From Zygnema cylindricum (taxonomy: Eukaryota; Streptophyta; Zygnematophyceae; Zygnematales; Zygnemataceae): DNA of 64,000 nucleotides. Positions within the stretch are counted from its first letter, which is position 1, and every line of letters begins with the position of its first letter. Where the stretch lies: assembly GCA_037447655.1 (NCBI GenBank), contig JBBHKE010000827.1:62001-126000 (forward strand). The letters are read 5' to 3'. The notes beneath the pieces were generated by a model, which saw only the letters and a list, made by a program, of their open reading frames with translations, searched no databases and was not told the origin of the DNA. Of the stretch, positions 22,560 to 33,957 are shown in pieces. The position numbers were made by a program, and so were the translations under genes.

Positions 22560-23058
22560 CACCGCGAATCGTAATTAGAGTAATGAAAAAATTTGAGTTC
22601 AAAAACTAAAAAAAAATTAGAGTAATTAACGCTAATTTATGTGATAGAGCTGTTTCAACTATGAAGTTTACTCTAATTTATTTAATTACTCTAATTTGGC
22701 ACGCTAATATCATCTACTGTAAATAAGGTATTCGTACAGAATTTGGCAAAACGTACAGTTTATCGTCAATATGACGTTTGCACTACGCGGTTTGTTAAAA
22801 CGCAGTTACATGTTAACGGCCTGTATTAAATCATTATTTGTACTTTTTTACTTAATAAAGTACAATTTTGCACGGTCGGAGGTCGTCCGTATTCCACACT
22901 ATTTAAGACGAGCCTATATTAGAATTAAAAACGCTAATTAAACTTTACCTTAAAAAAAATAATGAAAAAGTTATAATCATTTACTCTATTTCATGTGATA
23001 GAGTCGAAATTTCGAGCGACCAAATTAGAGTAATTTACTCTAATTACGATTCGCGGTG
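22560..23058. mobile_element. MITE M6, CACCG family, 499 bp
   Basis: Ends CACCGCGAATCGTAATTAG and CTAATTACGATTCGCGGTG are a perfect inverted pair flanked by TA (22558-22559, 23059-23060). It has the same length as M4 and is inverted relative to it. Non-coding. Confidence 0.9.
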
Positions 23059-23175
23059 TAGTTTCTAGTAGAGAGCAGTTTTGTCTTCTAATGATTGGAC
23101 AAGATGGATGCAGTTTGTCTCTATGGTAAGACCGTACTTTACATAGAGAATGAGTAGAGAACACAACTTGAATAA

Positions 23176-24310
23176 GGGAATTGATCATGACAGTGACTGT
23201 TTTGGTTGCGCACAGTCACTTACATCATTTTGTCAAAAATTGTACGTTTGAAGTACACATTGGTACAAATAAAGTACACCGTGAATCGCTATTAGAGTTC
23301 ATGACTCTAACCGAGGTACCCTGTTTTTTTCGGCGAATTCTCAAATAGAATTAATGATTCTAAATGTTTCTAAAATTTATTTGAGGTACCCCATTAAATA
23401 GGGTTCATAACTCTTATAAGGTGCCATTTTAAATAGGGTGGTGTACGGACTGAGCCGTACTATTTTGTACTTTTTCAAGTAGAAAAGTACAGAAAAAATA
23501 TTCACGATGTCCCGTAGTCGCACTAACATGTAATTTTGTAAATATTTTTCGGCATACGCGGATGTCAAAAAAACGCGACGGCGTACGATTTGAACAATAA
23601 CGTACATGCACATATTTTAGTGTGGATATATTATGGCCCGAATTTTTTTACGAAGCATTTTACAAATTAGAGTTAATGATAAATTAGAGTAAAAGTTTTT
23701 TTGGAAAAATTTGAAATTCCCAATTAGCGTAAATAACACAAATTGTTCTATTACGCTATCTATTTCATTACGCTAATAATGATTCATAGTGTACCGTTAA
23801 GTCTAAATTTGACGGTCAATCGGTTGGACAGCTTTGACTTTCAAAATATTTTTTCAACCGCTTAAACTTTTGCCGCGCTTGCGAACGTCGACTCTTATAA
23901 TAAAAATAGCAATTCGGACGGTCGGCGAACGTTTACGGTAACAAAACTGCGACAACCACATGTAAATGAAATTGTTACAAACAATCACTTTTTGTCGTCT
24001 CTTTTGGTTGCGCACGGTCACTTACGTCATTTTGTCAAAAAATGTACGTTTGAAGTACACATTGATAAAAATAAAGTACCGTTGAGTCTAAATTTGACCG
24101 TCAATTGGTTCAACAACTTTGATTTTCAAAATATTGTTTCAACCGCTTAAACTTTTGCCGCGCTTGCGAAACATCGACCGTCATAGTAAAATTAGCAATT
24201 CACACAACCTACGAACGTTTACCGTAACAAAACTGCGACAACCACATGTAAATAAAAGTGTTGCAGAGAGTCATTTTTTGTCGTTATGTGAGCTCCACGG
24301 TGAGAGCACG
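23176..24310 (+). mobile_element. foldback-element copy L, rearranged, carrying M7
   Basis: Begins with GGGAATTGATCATGAC as K does and follows its left arm. MITE M7 interrupts the arm at 23277-23791. The arm then continues (CCGTTAAGTCTAAATTTGACGG), and a second partial arm copy starts near 24004 in the same direction. The expected inverse right end is missing, so this is a tandemly duplicated, truncated relative of K. Confidence 0.65.
23277..23791. mobile_element. MITE M7, CACCG family, 515 bp, nested in L
   Basis: Ends CACCGTGAATCGCTATTAG and CGCTAATAATGATTCATAGTG, flanked by TA at 23275-23276 and 23792-23793. The empty site is seen in the sister arm at 24077 (AAAGTACCGTTGAG), which confirms TA as the duplicated target. 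Confidence 0.85.
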
Positions 24311-25382
24311 TTGGATATTAACTTAGCCGCAAAATTGAAATTTAGTTGTCTAAGCGTTACATTGAACTTAGACGCAAATTGAAACAAAACCTCTTTAAAC
24401 TGAAGTACTGTAAGTCTTGTACGAAAATACTAAAACACATGAAACGAAATTTCGCTGTCAATGTAAGAATGTTGATTTGTAGATAGTGTGGCTCAATTTT
24501 GTTGCGCGTGACGACGAGCATTTTTTTTCATTTAATTTCAGTTGATATTTTTACGCCAGTTCGTTTTAAATTTTATAATAGTGTATAAAGCTTATTTCGT
24601 TTCGTGCATTTTAATATTTTCGTACAAGACTTACGGTACTTCAGTTTAAAGAGGTTTCGCTTCATTTTTCGTCTAAGTTCAATGTAACGCTTAGACGATT
24701 AAGGGTACGTCTCCATGTATTAAAGTATATAATTTTCTCTGTTTTTTTGCCCTAAAATTCAGGGAGCTTTAACAAAAAATTTAGCCGTACGAAAAAATCA
24801 TTTTTACCAAAGTAGAGTGAACAACAATTTATACTATGGATGTACGGCGTGTTTGTTGTCATGTGAATGCCTTTTGGCGTTTTCCCCTTTTCGACCCCTG
24901 GCAAGAGAATCCAGACCAAAAAAAAACTTCATCCAAAATCACCTCGAGGGGGTGATTTTAGTTAAAGTACCGCCCAAACAACGTATGAAAAATGACCCAC
25001 GCACGCGCTACAATAGTTGGAAAATTTTAGGACGAAGGAGAGTCCTCTGTATTTTTCACCATGCCAGTCACGCGCATGTACGAAAAAAGATTGCAAGGGT
25101 CTCGTACCTCCCTTTTCATTCATGAGGTCATTTTCAAAATTTTGCGCCGTCGTCGCCGCGCCTCTCCCATCCCACTCTCACACTATCGCTTTTATCTCAC
25201 ATTATTTATAATGAGACACGACAAAATTGGTATAAATGAAAGATACTTGAAAAATATTATTTTTAACAATTTTTAGGTTTTTTTTTAATGTCAAATCGAG
25301 TGAGAAATGTAGAAAAATCGAAATCTGGAAACCATGGCAGAAAGTTATTGAATCGGGGACGTCAACGTTGTCACAAGTGAGC
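24311..25382. other. foldback-like centre and spacer, no gene recognised
   Basis: 24340-24440 and 24590-24700 are inverse to each other (AAACCTCTTTAAACTGAAGTAC and its complement) and match the centre of K. Open stretches near 24817-25211 show no protein family. Confidence 0.4.
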
Positions 25383-25560
25383 ATGACGTCACAATGTCAC
25401 CAAACCCTAAACATCTACAATTTCACAAAAATTTAGACATCTACCACTCTCGCTGTTTTTGTTGGCCTCAATAATCGTCGGAAGTTTTCATAGTAGTCTT
25501 CAATCGTCAAAAGTTGTACATACGTCTACAACTGTCACATTTCAAAGTTTCAATTTCGTT
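25383..25560. repeat. right arm of the distant inverted repeat
   Basis: Inverse of the core of 18541-18765 (CCAAACCCTAAACATCTACAAT, CGTCTACAACTGTCAC). See the left arm. Confidence 0.45.
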
Positions 25561-25650
25561 GTCGCACATAGGGACTCTCTTTAAAAGTAGTACATAAAAT
25601 CATCATTACAGTCCAAAATACTTTATCAAAGTACCGATTATATAGAGACG

Positions 25651-26717
25651 TGAAACTCTAAGACCTCCATAAGTCCTCAGAGTGGACAGCTTCCAAGAAG
25701 CCTCTAGGATAACCCTGACCCCTTTGTGTTTCAACAAGAACAACTGCCACCCTGGCAGACAATAACTCTGACCACCTTCACCCCTGTAAAAGCAAGACTC
25801 CCCTGAGTCGATAGCAAAAAGAGTCTCTGAATTTGCTCGCCTGAGCAGTTAGTAATGGAGGGTCAAAGTTGACCTTTTGTACAGAAGCTCTCTTGGAGAG
25901 AGGATCCTATCTCCTAATTTTTCTAAGTCATATCTCTCTCACGGACTCTATATACTGATGTACGAAGCCAATTAGATTACACTTCCGTACACAAAAGTAC
26001 AGCTGTCGGTGTACTTTATGTACGGACAGTGTACGACATGGCCTTAATGTCGACACGTGGTATATTTGGATTCGCTCCCTTAATCCTCGGAGATGTCGCG
26101 ATCCAATGTCATCCCGCCACGTGTCATCCGATGTGGCGATGACCAAAAACCGCCGAAATCTTCTTCCGCGATCTTGGCGTTAATTCCGACCATCCGATTA
26201 AATTCACATTTAATCGTAGCCGTAATAAATACATGCGTGGTATTTGTTTCGTTAAAGAAATAAATGCGCGGTATTGGTTTCTTATCCGTAGCGTAATCCG
26301 TACTTTTACATTACTGGATCTATGTATCCCGGAAACAATTAGAGTTAAATGAATTATCCTACCTGGTAATGTTTAATTAAATATCAAACCATATAGTACC
26401 TAATACCATTTAAAGAGTTAACGGCTAAGGCTACCGGCTACCGGCTGCTTGCCGTCCGGCAGGTACCAAGATCTAATCCTGTGGCCGGCATATATCTTTT
26501 TAGTAAATAAACCCCTAACGGTAAATAAACTAATATATATTTCCCGTAAACCTCTGGATAGCCTATGTAGGCATGGCTCTAGCTTCCTCTCCAATTTCTC
26601 AGTGACTGCGACAAGTTTGAGAGTTGGAGAGAGAAGTTAGAGGTAGACTGCATCGGCTTCTTTCTATATTTCTATTTAGACCTAGAAAATAATTTAAATG
26701 GACCATTAATTTCTACA
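25651..26717 (-). mobile_element. solo Copia LTR H, family 1
   Basis: 1067 bp, inverted relative to LTR I, from TGAAACTCTAAGACC to TTAATTTCTACA, flanked by AGACG (25646-25650, 26718-26722). No internal region adjoins. It carries the tRNA-like module on the plus strand at about 26430-26497, with a damaged B box and a TTTTT run. Confidence 0.9.
26430..26497 (+). ncRNA. tRNA-like module in LTR H (decayed)
   Basis: AGAGTTAACGGCTAAGGC matches the A-box-like segment of the other LTRs. The B-box position reads AAGATCTAATCC, with changes at conserved bases. The closing stem is partly paired (TGCCG with CGGCA). TTTTT follows. Confidence 0.4.
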
Positions 26718-26751
26718 AGACGTACCCTAAATTTCAATTTTGAGGCTAAGT

Positions 26752-27771
26752 TTCGCAATCCTCCAAGGTTTGGAGGAAGCACATTCACTAGAGATGCAGA
26801 TCCATCTCCAACGGAGGAGACAAAAAAATGGGAGGTGGTGGACAAAGGAAAGGAGAAGGAGACGATCACACCTATAGCAACTAGTTCAGCATTCATGTCA
26901 CTTATTATGACGAACGAGGAGAATTATAGTGATACTCGAGACTCTAACAATATGGCGACAAAGCACTTCATCCTCCGCCACCTTACTCAAGGGCTTGCAT
27001 CTCCTCATTTGCAGGTAGAGAGAGCATCCAATCTTTGGGTGGCTCTTATAAAGATATACCGAAGTGGTACGATTTAGCAGCAGCAGTTCGCTGATCATAA
27101 AATTAATGCATATGTATACAAAGGGGGGAAGATGTTGGATTTTTGTAATGAGCTCGCAACACTTTTCATGGAGCCAGAGAGTGCTGAAAAAGTAGAATCT
27201 TAAAAAGAAAAGGTTAATTTATTGCTCATAAGTTACCAGATGATATCGAGAATATAGTCAACCGTGTGCAAGAATTCCCGGGATCAAGGTGGATATGGAA
27301 TTTAGTGGTATCGATGATTCTCGTCCAGGAGAATATGATTGACATCCGAAGGGGAGGAAAGAGTAGGCAAGCTTTCGCAGCCATGATCGAAAGGAGAAAC
27401 AAGGATTATAGAAAACCAGTCGGAAACTATGGAGGGGGGGGGGGCAAAAAAATCAGACCGATGCGTTCGAACCGAGGGCTCCCAAGGGTTTGTGTCATTT
27501 TTGTAACAAACCAAGGCACTATATGGTGGAGTGCACCTAGCTAATTGAACTTTGATTAAAGGAGGAGCATATCCGTGGACTTCCAACAGGATAGAAAAAG
27601 GAACTAGTGACACAGGTACATGAGGAGGAATCTGATGACGAGGACGATGAGCTCTTGTTGGATGAGGAGTTGGAGGCGAAGATCGAGGTCGAAATTCCTT
27701 GAAAGCAGAAATGTGCTTTTGGAGGATTAAAAGGTGAAAGAGGTTCGAATGTGGATTCAGGTGCCTCCATG
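26752..27771 (+). pseudogene. gag: Copia gag to protease start, element C
   Basis: Reads PPRFGGSTFTRD, then DKGKEKETITPIATSSAFM, NNMATKHFILRHLTQGL and LQVERASNLW, matching gag of A, B and F. Several stops and frameshifts follow, including a G10 run at 27436. A partial CCHC knuckle (CVIFVTNQGTIWWSAP frame, shifted) and an acidic linker lead to DSGASM, where element B enters. Confidence 0.8.
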
Positions 27772-27969
27772 TGTAGAAATTAATGGTTTTTAAGTATTTT
27801 CTAGGTCTGAATAGAAATAAAGAAGCCGAGGCAGTCTACCTCTAACTTCTCTCTCCAACTCTCAAACTTGTCGCAGTCACTGAGAAATTGGAGAGGAAGC
27901 TAGAGCCATGGCTACCTAGGCTATCCTCAAGTTTACGGGAAATTTATATTAGTCTATGGATTAATTACT

Positions 27970-28057
27970 AAAAGGTATGTGCCGGCGACAGGATTTGATC
28001 CTGGTACCTGCCGGCCGTCAGAGTGTAGATAGCCGGTAGCCTTAGCCGTTAAGTCTA
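27970..28057 (-). ncRNA. tRNA-like module in the 5' LTR of B
   Basis: Minus strand: TAGACTTAACGGCTAAGGC (28057-28039), B-box-like GGATCAAATCC in a CAGGAT..ATCCTG hairpin, closing stem GCCGGC with GCCGGC (28015-28010, 27986-27981), then TTTT at 27973-27970. The stem sequence differs from that in LTR I while pairing is kept. Confidence 0.5.
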
Positions 28058-28536
28058 GAAGTAGTGTTACATAGTATATAGTACGATAATGATTTAAACA
28101 TGTACACATAGGATAAATCAATTAACTATAACTGTTAACGGGATACATCGATATGGTAGTGTAAAAGTACGAATTGCGGTACGGATAAGAAATCAATACC
28201 GCGCATTGATTTCGTAAGCGAAACAAATTCCGCGCATGTATTTATTACGGCTACGATCAAATGCGAGTTTAATCGGACGGCCAGAATTAGCGCAGAGATC
28301 GCGGAAGAAGAATTTGGCGGTTTGTGGGCATAGCCACATCGGATGACACGTGGCGATGTTACATTGGAGCGCGGCATCTCCGAGGATTAAAGGAGCGAAT
28401 CCGGAATTCTACGTGTGGACATTTAGGCCATGTCGTACAATGTCCGTACATAAAGTACACCGGCACCTGTACTTTTGTGTACGGAACACTAATCTGATTG
28501 GTTCCGTACATCAGTAGATAAAGTCTGTGAGAGAGA

Positions 28537-29585
28537 TGAAACTCTGAGACCTCCATAAGTCCTCAGAGTGGACAGCTTCCAAGAAGCCTCTAGGATAATC
28601 CTGACCCCTTTGTGTTTAAGCAAAAATAACTGCCACCCTGGCAGACAAAAACTCTGACCAACTTCACCCCTGTGAAGACAAGACTCCCCTGAGTCGATAG
28701 CAAAAAGAATCTCTGAATTTGCTCCCCTGAGCAGTAAGTTATGGAGGGTCAAAGTTGACCTTTTGTACAGAAGCTCTCTGGGAGAGAGGGTCCTATCTTC
28801 TAATTTTTCTAAGTCCTATCTCTCTCACAAACTCTATCTACTGATGTACGGAACCAATCAGAATTGAGTTCCGTACGTAAAAGTACAGCTGCCGGTGTAC
28901 TTTATGTACGGACATTGTACGACATGGCCAAAATGTCGACACATGTCAAATCCGGATTCGGTGCCATAATCTCCGGAGATTCCACAATCCAACAGAATTT
29001 CGCCACGTGTCATCCGATGTGGCGATGGCCACAAACCGCCGAAATTCTCCTCCGCGATCTCGGCGCTAATCTCCGCCGTCCGATTAAATTCGGCTTTAAT
29101 CGTAGCCGTAATAAATACATGCGCGGTATTTGTTTCATTTACGAAACAAATGCGCGGTACTGATTTGTGTCCGTACCGTAAGTCGTACATTATTTATTAC
29201 TGGATCTATGTATCCCGTAATTCATTTCAGTTAAATGATTTATCGCACGTATACATATTTAAATAAATATCAAACTATATGCTATGTAACACTACTGCTA
29301 GACTTAACGGCTAAGGCTACCGGCTAATTCCTATCTGCCGGCCGGTAGGTACATGGATCAAATCCTGCCGCCGGCACATACCTTTTAAATAAATAATTAA
29401 ATCCTAACATAAAATTCCCGTAAACCTCAGGATAGCCAAGGTAGCCATGGCTCTAGCTTCCTCTCCAATTTCTCAGTGACTGCGACAAGTTTGAGAGTTG
29501 GAGAGAGAAGTTAGAGATAGACTGCCACGACTTCTATATTTCTTTTCAGACCTAGAAAATACTAATAAAACCATTAGTTTCTACA
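28537..29585 (-). repeat. 3' LTR of element A
   Basis: 1049 bp, from TGTAGAAACTAATGG (minus strand, at 29585) to GGTCTCAGAGTTTCA. Matches 33938-34986 base for base as far as I can read. It contains the tRNA-like module at 29299-29386. Confidence 0.93.
29299..29386 (+). ncRNA. tRNA-like module in the 3' LTR of A
   Basis: Plus strand (antisense to A): TAGACTTAACGGCTAAGGC at 29299, GGATCAAATCC at 29355-29365, closing stem TGCCGGC (29336-29342) with GCCGGCA (29370-29376), TTTT at 29383-29386. Confidence 0.5.
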
Positions 29586-29598
29586 CTCCCCTTATTTT

Positions 29599-31553
29599 CT
29601 AGTCAATCTTTAATTTCAGACCACACTTTTCCCTGCAGAAAATTAGCTTAGGGGAAGGCACAGGTTTGGTCATCATATCTGCTACCATCTCACTATCTGG
29701 TCGGTACTCTAAACTGATTATTTTGTTTTCTACTTTCTCTCTAACAAAGCTGAGTCTAATGTCCATGTGTTTAGCTTTAAAATGATGTTTAGGATTGGCA
29801 GAAATAGCGATTGCAGCCTGATTATCACAAAAAAAATTCTGCACACCACTCTTAAGGTGACCAAGCTCACCAAGCAAAGACTTGACCCACATCAATTTTT
29901 TTACAACAGAGCAAGAGGCCATATACTCAGCCTCCATGGTGGACTGAGCAATAAATTTTTGTTGTTTGCTACTCCAACAGCAAGCCCCATCACCCACATA
30001 TAATACATATCCAGAAGTGCATCTCCTCATAGGAGCATCACCATAACTAGCATCGCTCCAAGTAGTGATGTCAGTAATCTCCCCACCCAAATGCACCCAT
30101 AGATCCCTAGTTCCTATCAAGTATCTAAAAACTCTCTTAGGTGCCTCCCAATCCTTCTTAGTGGGAGCATTTAGACTTCTACTCAGCACTCCTACAGCTG
30201 CAGCTAAATCCGGCCGGGTATAATTCATAAAATAGATTACACTTCCCACTACTTGCCTGTAAGGAATAGTCTGCATGAACTTCTGTTCTTCTGGAGATAA
30301 TTTCTCTTCTAAGACTATGACTCCTTCTTCCTCACTCCCCTCACTTCCCTTCTTCAACTCCATTGGAGTTGTACAACTATTAGCTTTATCCATTTGAAAT
30401 TTTTCAAGCATGTTCTATATTGCTTCCTTTTGAGTCAATCTTATAATTTTTCTTTTTCGGTCTCTCTCCCCTTGAATTCCCAAAATATATTTTGCTCCAC
30501 CCATATCCTTCATTTCAAATCTCCTCTTAAGATCAGTTTTCTGTTTATTATTTTTTTCCATTGATTTACTTAAAACAAGCAAATCATCAACATAAATTGC
30601 AATGAATATGATACCTTCCTCATCTTCAAAAACATAGATTGAGTGATCTGAGCTGATCCGGATATATCCCAGACCGGTAAGAAACTCATCAAGCTTCTTC
30701 TTCCATTGTCGAGGCGCTGTTTCAAACCATAAAGAGATTTAATCAGCCGGCATACCTTACTCTCCTCTCCTTCTTCCACAAACCCTTCGGGTTGTCGCAT
30801 GAAGATCTCCTCTTCCAATTCTCCATGCAAAAAGGTTGTTTTGATGTCCATCTGGTGCACTTCCATGTCTTCCGCTGCTGCTAGGCTGAGAAGTATGCGG
30901 ACGGAGGGAAATCTGACCACCGGGGCAAAGGTTTCCTCGTAGTCAATTCCCTCCTTTTGTGTAAATCCCTTTGCCACTAGTCGGGCCTTGTAGCGCTCGA
31001 TTGTGTAATCTGGGTTCAATTTTAATTTGAAAACCCACTTACAACCGATTGGTTTTCGGTTAGGTGGACAATCCACCTGCTCCCAAGCATCGGCTGCCAT
31101 AATTGAGGCCATCTCCTCATTGATGGCTATCTTCCACCGATTTTTTTCTGGACAAGTCATCGCCTCTCCATAAGTTTGAGGTTCATCTTGATGAGATAGT
31201 TTAGTTACCTTGTTATTAATCTGTTTTTCTTGCAGTCTTTTGCTACTTCTCCTTCCCCCCTTCAAATCAGAGGCCGAAATAGATGGTTCTCGTGGATTCT
31301 TTCCAACAAACTCGGCTTCTCCCCTATCCTTTGATTCTGAATCAATTTCCACCACGTCTTCCGCTTCGGGTAGAGTTGTCACTGGAGTTTCCACAGCCAA
31401 GTCCTTTTCAGTCTGATTTGTACCTGCAAGAATGTCATCTTCTCTAAAACCTGGATAGTTAGGAAGCCCAATGTCATCGGAATTTTCTGACTCAAATCTG
31501 ATTTTTAATGACTTTGCATATTTGAAGGGATCCACAGACTTTCTTTCATCCAT
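29599..31553 (-). pseudogene. pol: Copia RT and RNase H, element A (frameshifted)
   Basis: From the linker (DERKSVDPFKYAKSLKIRFE) into RT: ARLVAKGFTQKEGIDYEETF, then IKTTFLHGELEEEIFMRQPEG, LIKSLYGLKQ, with a frame loss near 30710. The catalytic IYVDDLLVLSKS is present at about 30610-30575 but in a shifted frame. The frame returns as LEKFQMDKANSCTTPMEL and RNase H (TTWSDASYGDAPMRRC, QSTMEAEYMA, FCDNQAAIAI, HFKAKHMDIRLSFVREK), ending at a stop just before the polypurine tract. Split by at least two frameshifts. Confidence 0.88.
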
Positions 31554-31610
31554 AACTACTAGATGTTTTACAAAGATTATATCTTCCGTTTTTAGATCAT
31601 AAACTCTATA

Positions 31611-33031
31611 TCATTTAACATCCTCATCATATCCTAATAAGTATCCCGATTTTCGTTTAGGATCTAGCTTACAATTAGAATGATCTGTATCTAGACTAAA
31701 TACTTGACTGTCAAAAACCTTTAAGTGAGATATGTCTGGTTTCCGGCTTGTCCATCTCTCATAAGGTGTTTGATCTTTTATAGCTGAAGTAAGAACTCTA
31801 TTTTTGAGGTAATTAGCATAGTTCATTGCTTCTGCCCAAAACCTTTTTCCTATCTTCTTATCTGACAACATACTTCTAGCACTATCACTTAGTGTTCTAT
31901 TTAACCTTTCAGCTACCCCATTCTGTTCCGGGTTTTTGTGGAACTGTCTTTTGGTGTTGGACCCCATCTTCCCTCAGAAAATCCTCAAACTGGTTAGAAG
32001 TATACTCTCCACCATTGTCACTCCTTATTCTCTTGATTGGAGTTTCATGGAGTTTTTGGCTCCATGCTTTATATTGTCTAAAACAATCCTGAGCGTCGGA
32101 CTTGTTTTTCAAAAAATACACTCGGGAATACCGAGACCAATCATCAGTGATAGTCATCATAAATCTCTTCCCCCCCCGGTGAGGGTACTCTAGCCGGTCC
32201 CCAAATATCTGTGTGTACTTGATCTAGAATTTATTCTCCTTTATAGGTGGCTGTTTTAGAAAAGGGTAATCAGAGTGTTTTACCTTGAGCACACCCACTC
32301 TTATCACTTATATTATCACTCTCACTAAACTTAATCCCTTCCACCACTCCCATCTTTTTCATCTCTCTTAACTTGTCTAGATTCACATGCCCAAGCCTCT
32401 TATGCCACATCATAATATCATGAACACCAACATAATAAAGTTTTTTCGTTTCATTACTTAAGATCAGCCTAAACATCCCATGGTTACCTTTCTCAGCAAT
32501 GAAATAGACATCCTCCTCAAAACTAGCAGTAAAGACTCCTTCCCTAGTGCTAGTGCAAAAACCCTTATCATCTAATACGGATGTAGAGATAAGGTTTTTG
32601 TTCAGCTCCGGAATAAACAATACATCGAAGAATGTTAATATGGATGTCTTTCCTTCTACTAACACTTTCAGATCTATCGATCCTACAAGAGTAGTGGTGA
32701 CTATCCTCCCATCCCCGTACTCTATCTCTACGGTAGGAATCTTTCTTATCTTAGTGAACAGGTGCCTATCCTTACACATGTGCATGGAGGCACCTGAATC
32801 TATAATCCAGCCTGCTTCACCTTTCAATCCAGTGTAAGCACATTTCTGCCTTCGTGGAATTTCAACCTCATTTTTTTCCTCCAACTCCTCATCCAAAAAG
32901 AGTTGATCGTCTTCTTCCTCTGATTCTGCCTTAAGTACCTGTGTGACAAGGGCCTTTTTCTTTCCTCTCGGGGTACCACCGGTCTGCCCCTCTTTTAACC
33001 AAAGCTCGGTTAGCTTACTGCACTCAGCCAT
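31611..33031 (-). pseudogene. pol: Copia protease and integrase, element A (frameshifted)
   Basis: An open stretch (33031-32270) has the end of the zinc knuckle (MAECSKLTEL), an acidic linker, protease WIIDSGASMHMC and the GAG-pre-integrase motif MWHKRLGHVNLDKL. The integrase core follows in two other frames: MMTITDDWSRYSRVYF, RSDNGGEYTSNQFEDF and KNPEQNGVAERLNRT (catalytic Asp, Asp and Glu region). One frameshift lies at 32170-32177, where A has eight Cs and B has seven. Confidence 0.88.
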
Positions 33032-33957
33032 ATAGTGCCCGGTTTCTTACAAAAATGACATAAACCTTTGGGAGCCCTTGGTTCGAACTCATCAGCCTGT
33101 TTTTTTCTGCTCCCTACCCCCATAGTTTTCGACTGGTTTCCGGGAATCTTTGTTCCTCTAATAGGTCGTTGTTGCCAAGGCTTGGCCACTCTTTCCTCCC
33201 CTTCGGATCTCAATCGTATTCTCTCGAACGAGAATCATCCCTACCACTGAGTTCCATATCCACCTTGAGTCCGACAAGTCCTATACACGGTTGACTATGT
33301 TCTCGAACACATTAGGTAACTTCATAAGTAAACAATTAACCTTTTCATAATCACTAAAAACTTTTCCCTAACTCTCTAACTCCATGAAGAGTGTAGCAAG
33401 TTCATTGCAAAAATCCAACATATTTCCCCCTTTGTATACATACTCTTTAACTTTCTGATCAGCCAAATGTTGTTGCTGAATCGTACCACTTCGGTACATC
33501 TCTATGAGAGCCATCCAAAGATCGGATGCCCTTTCTACCTGCAAATGGGGACATGCAAGGCCTTGAGTGAGATGGCGTAGGATGAAGTGCTTTGCCGCCA
33601 TATTGTTGAAGTCCCAGGTTTCAGTATCATTGTACTCGTTCCTCGGAATAGGTGACATGAATGCTGAACCAGTTGCTATTGGTGTGGTCGCTTCCTTCTC
33701 CTTTCCTTTGTCCACCACCTCTCCTTCATTTGTTTCCTCCGTTGAAGGTGAATCCTCTTTCCTGGTGAATCTGCTTTCTTTAAACCCTGGAGGAATTCCA
33801 AGACTTGATGGACGCCCGATCGTCCACTCACTATCCCCCAAAACCTTTTTTCGCATAGAGCTCCTATCATCATACTTTCCCAGTATATGAAGCCAGTTCC
33901 ATTAAATATTGGCACCCTAGAGGGTGGGCCCATAACCTGAAACTCTGAGACCTCCAT
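33010..33957 (-). pseudogene. gag: Copia gag, element A (frameshifted)
   Basis: Starts MEVSEFQVMGPPSRVPIF in the last bases of the LTR and runs through the primer site. It is followed by NGTGFIYWESMMIGALCEK, typical of Copia gag. A one-base loss near 33818 (three Gs where B has four) shifts the frame. The body continues with GKEKEATTPIATGSAFM, NNMAAKHFILRHLTQGL and TIQQQHLADQKVKEYVYKG to a stop near 33368. The knuckle CHFCKKPG..MAEC is split by another shift near 33030. Confidence 0.85.
33923..33937 (-). other. half-tRNA primer-binding site of element A
   Basis: Minus strand GGTTATGGGCCCACC, directly after the LTR end. It is complementary over all 15 bases to the anticodon arm (GGTGGGCCCATAACC) of plant initiator tRNA-Met as I know it. 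Its ATG pairs with the CAU anticodon. Confidence 0.8.

Noticed and set aside
28858-29190. 110-codon open frame inside LTR A, repeated identically at 34259-34591
   Set aside because: It lies wholly inside the LTR and is overlapped by a 99-codon frame on the other strand. The identity between copies reflects LTR identity, not coding constraint.
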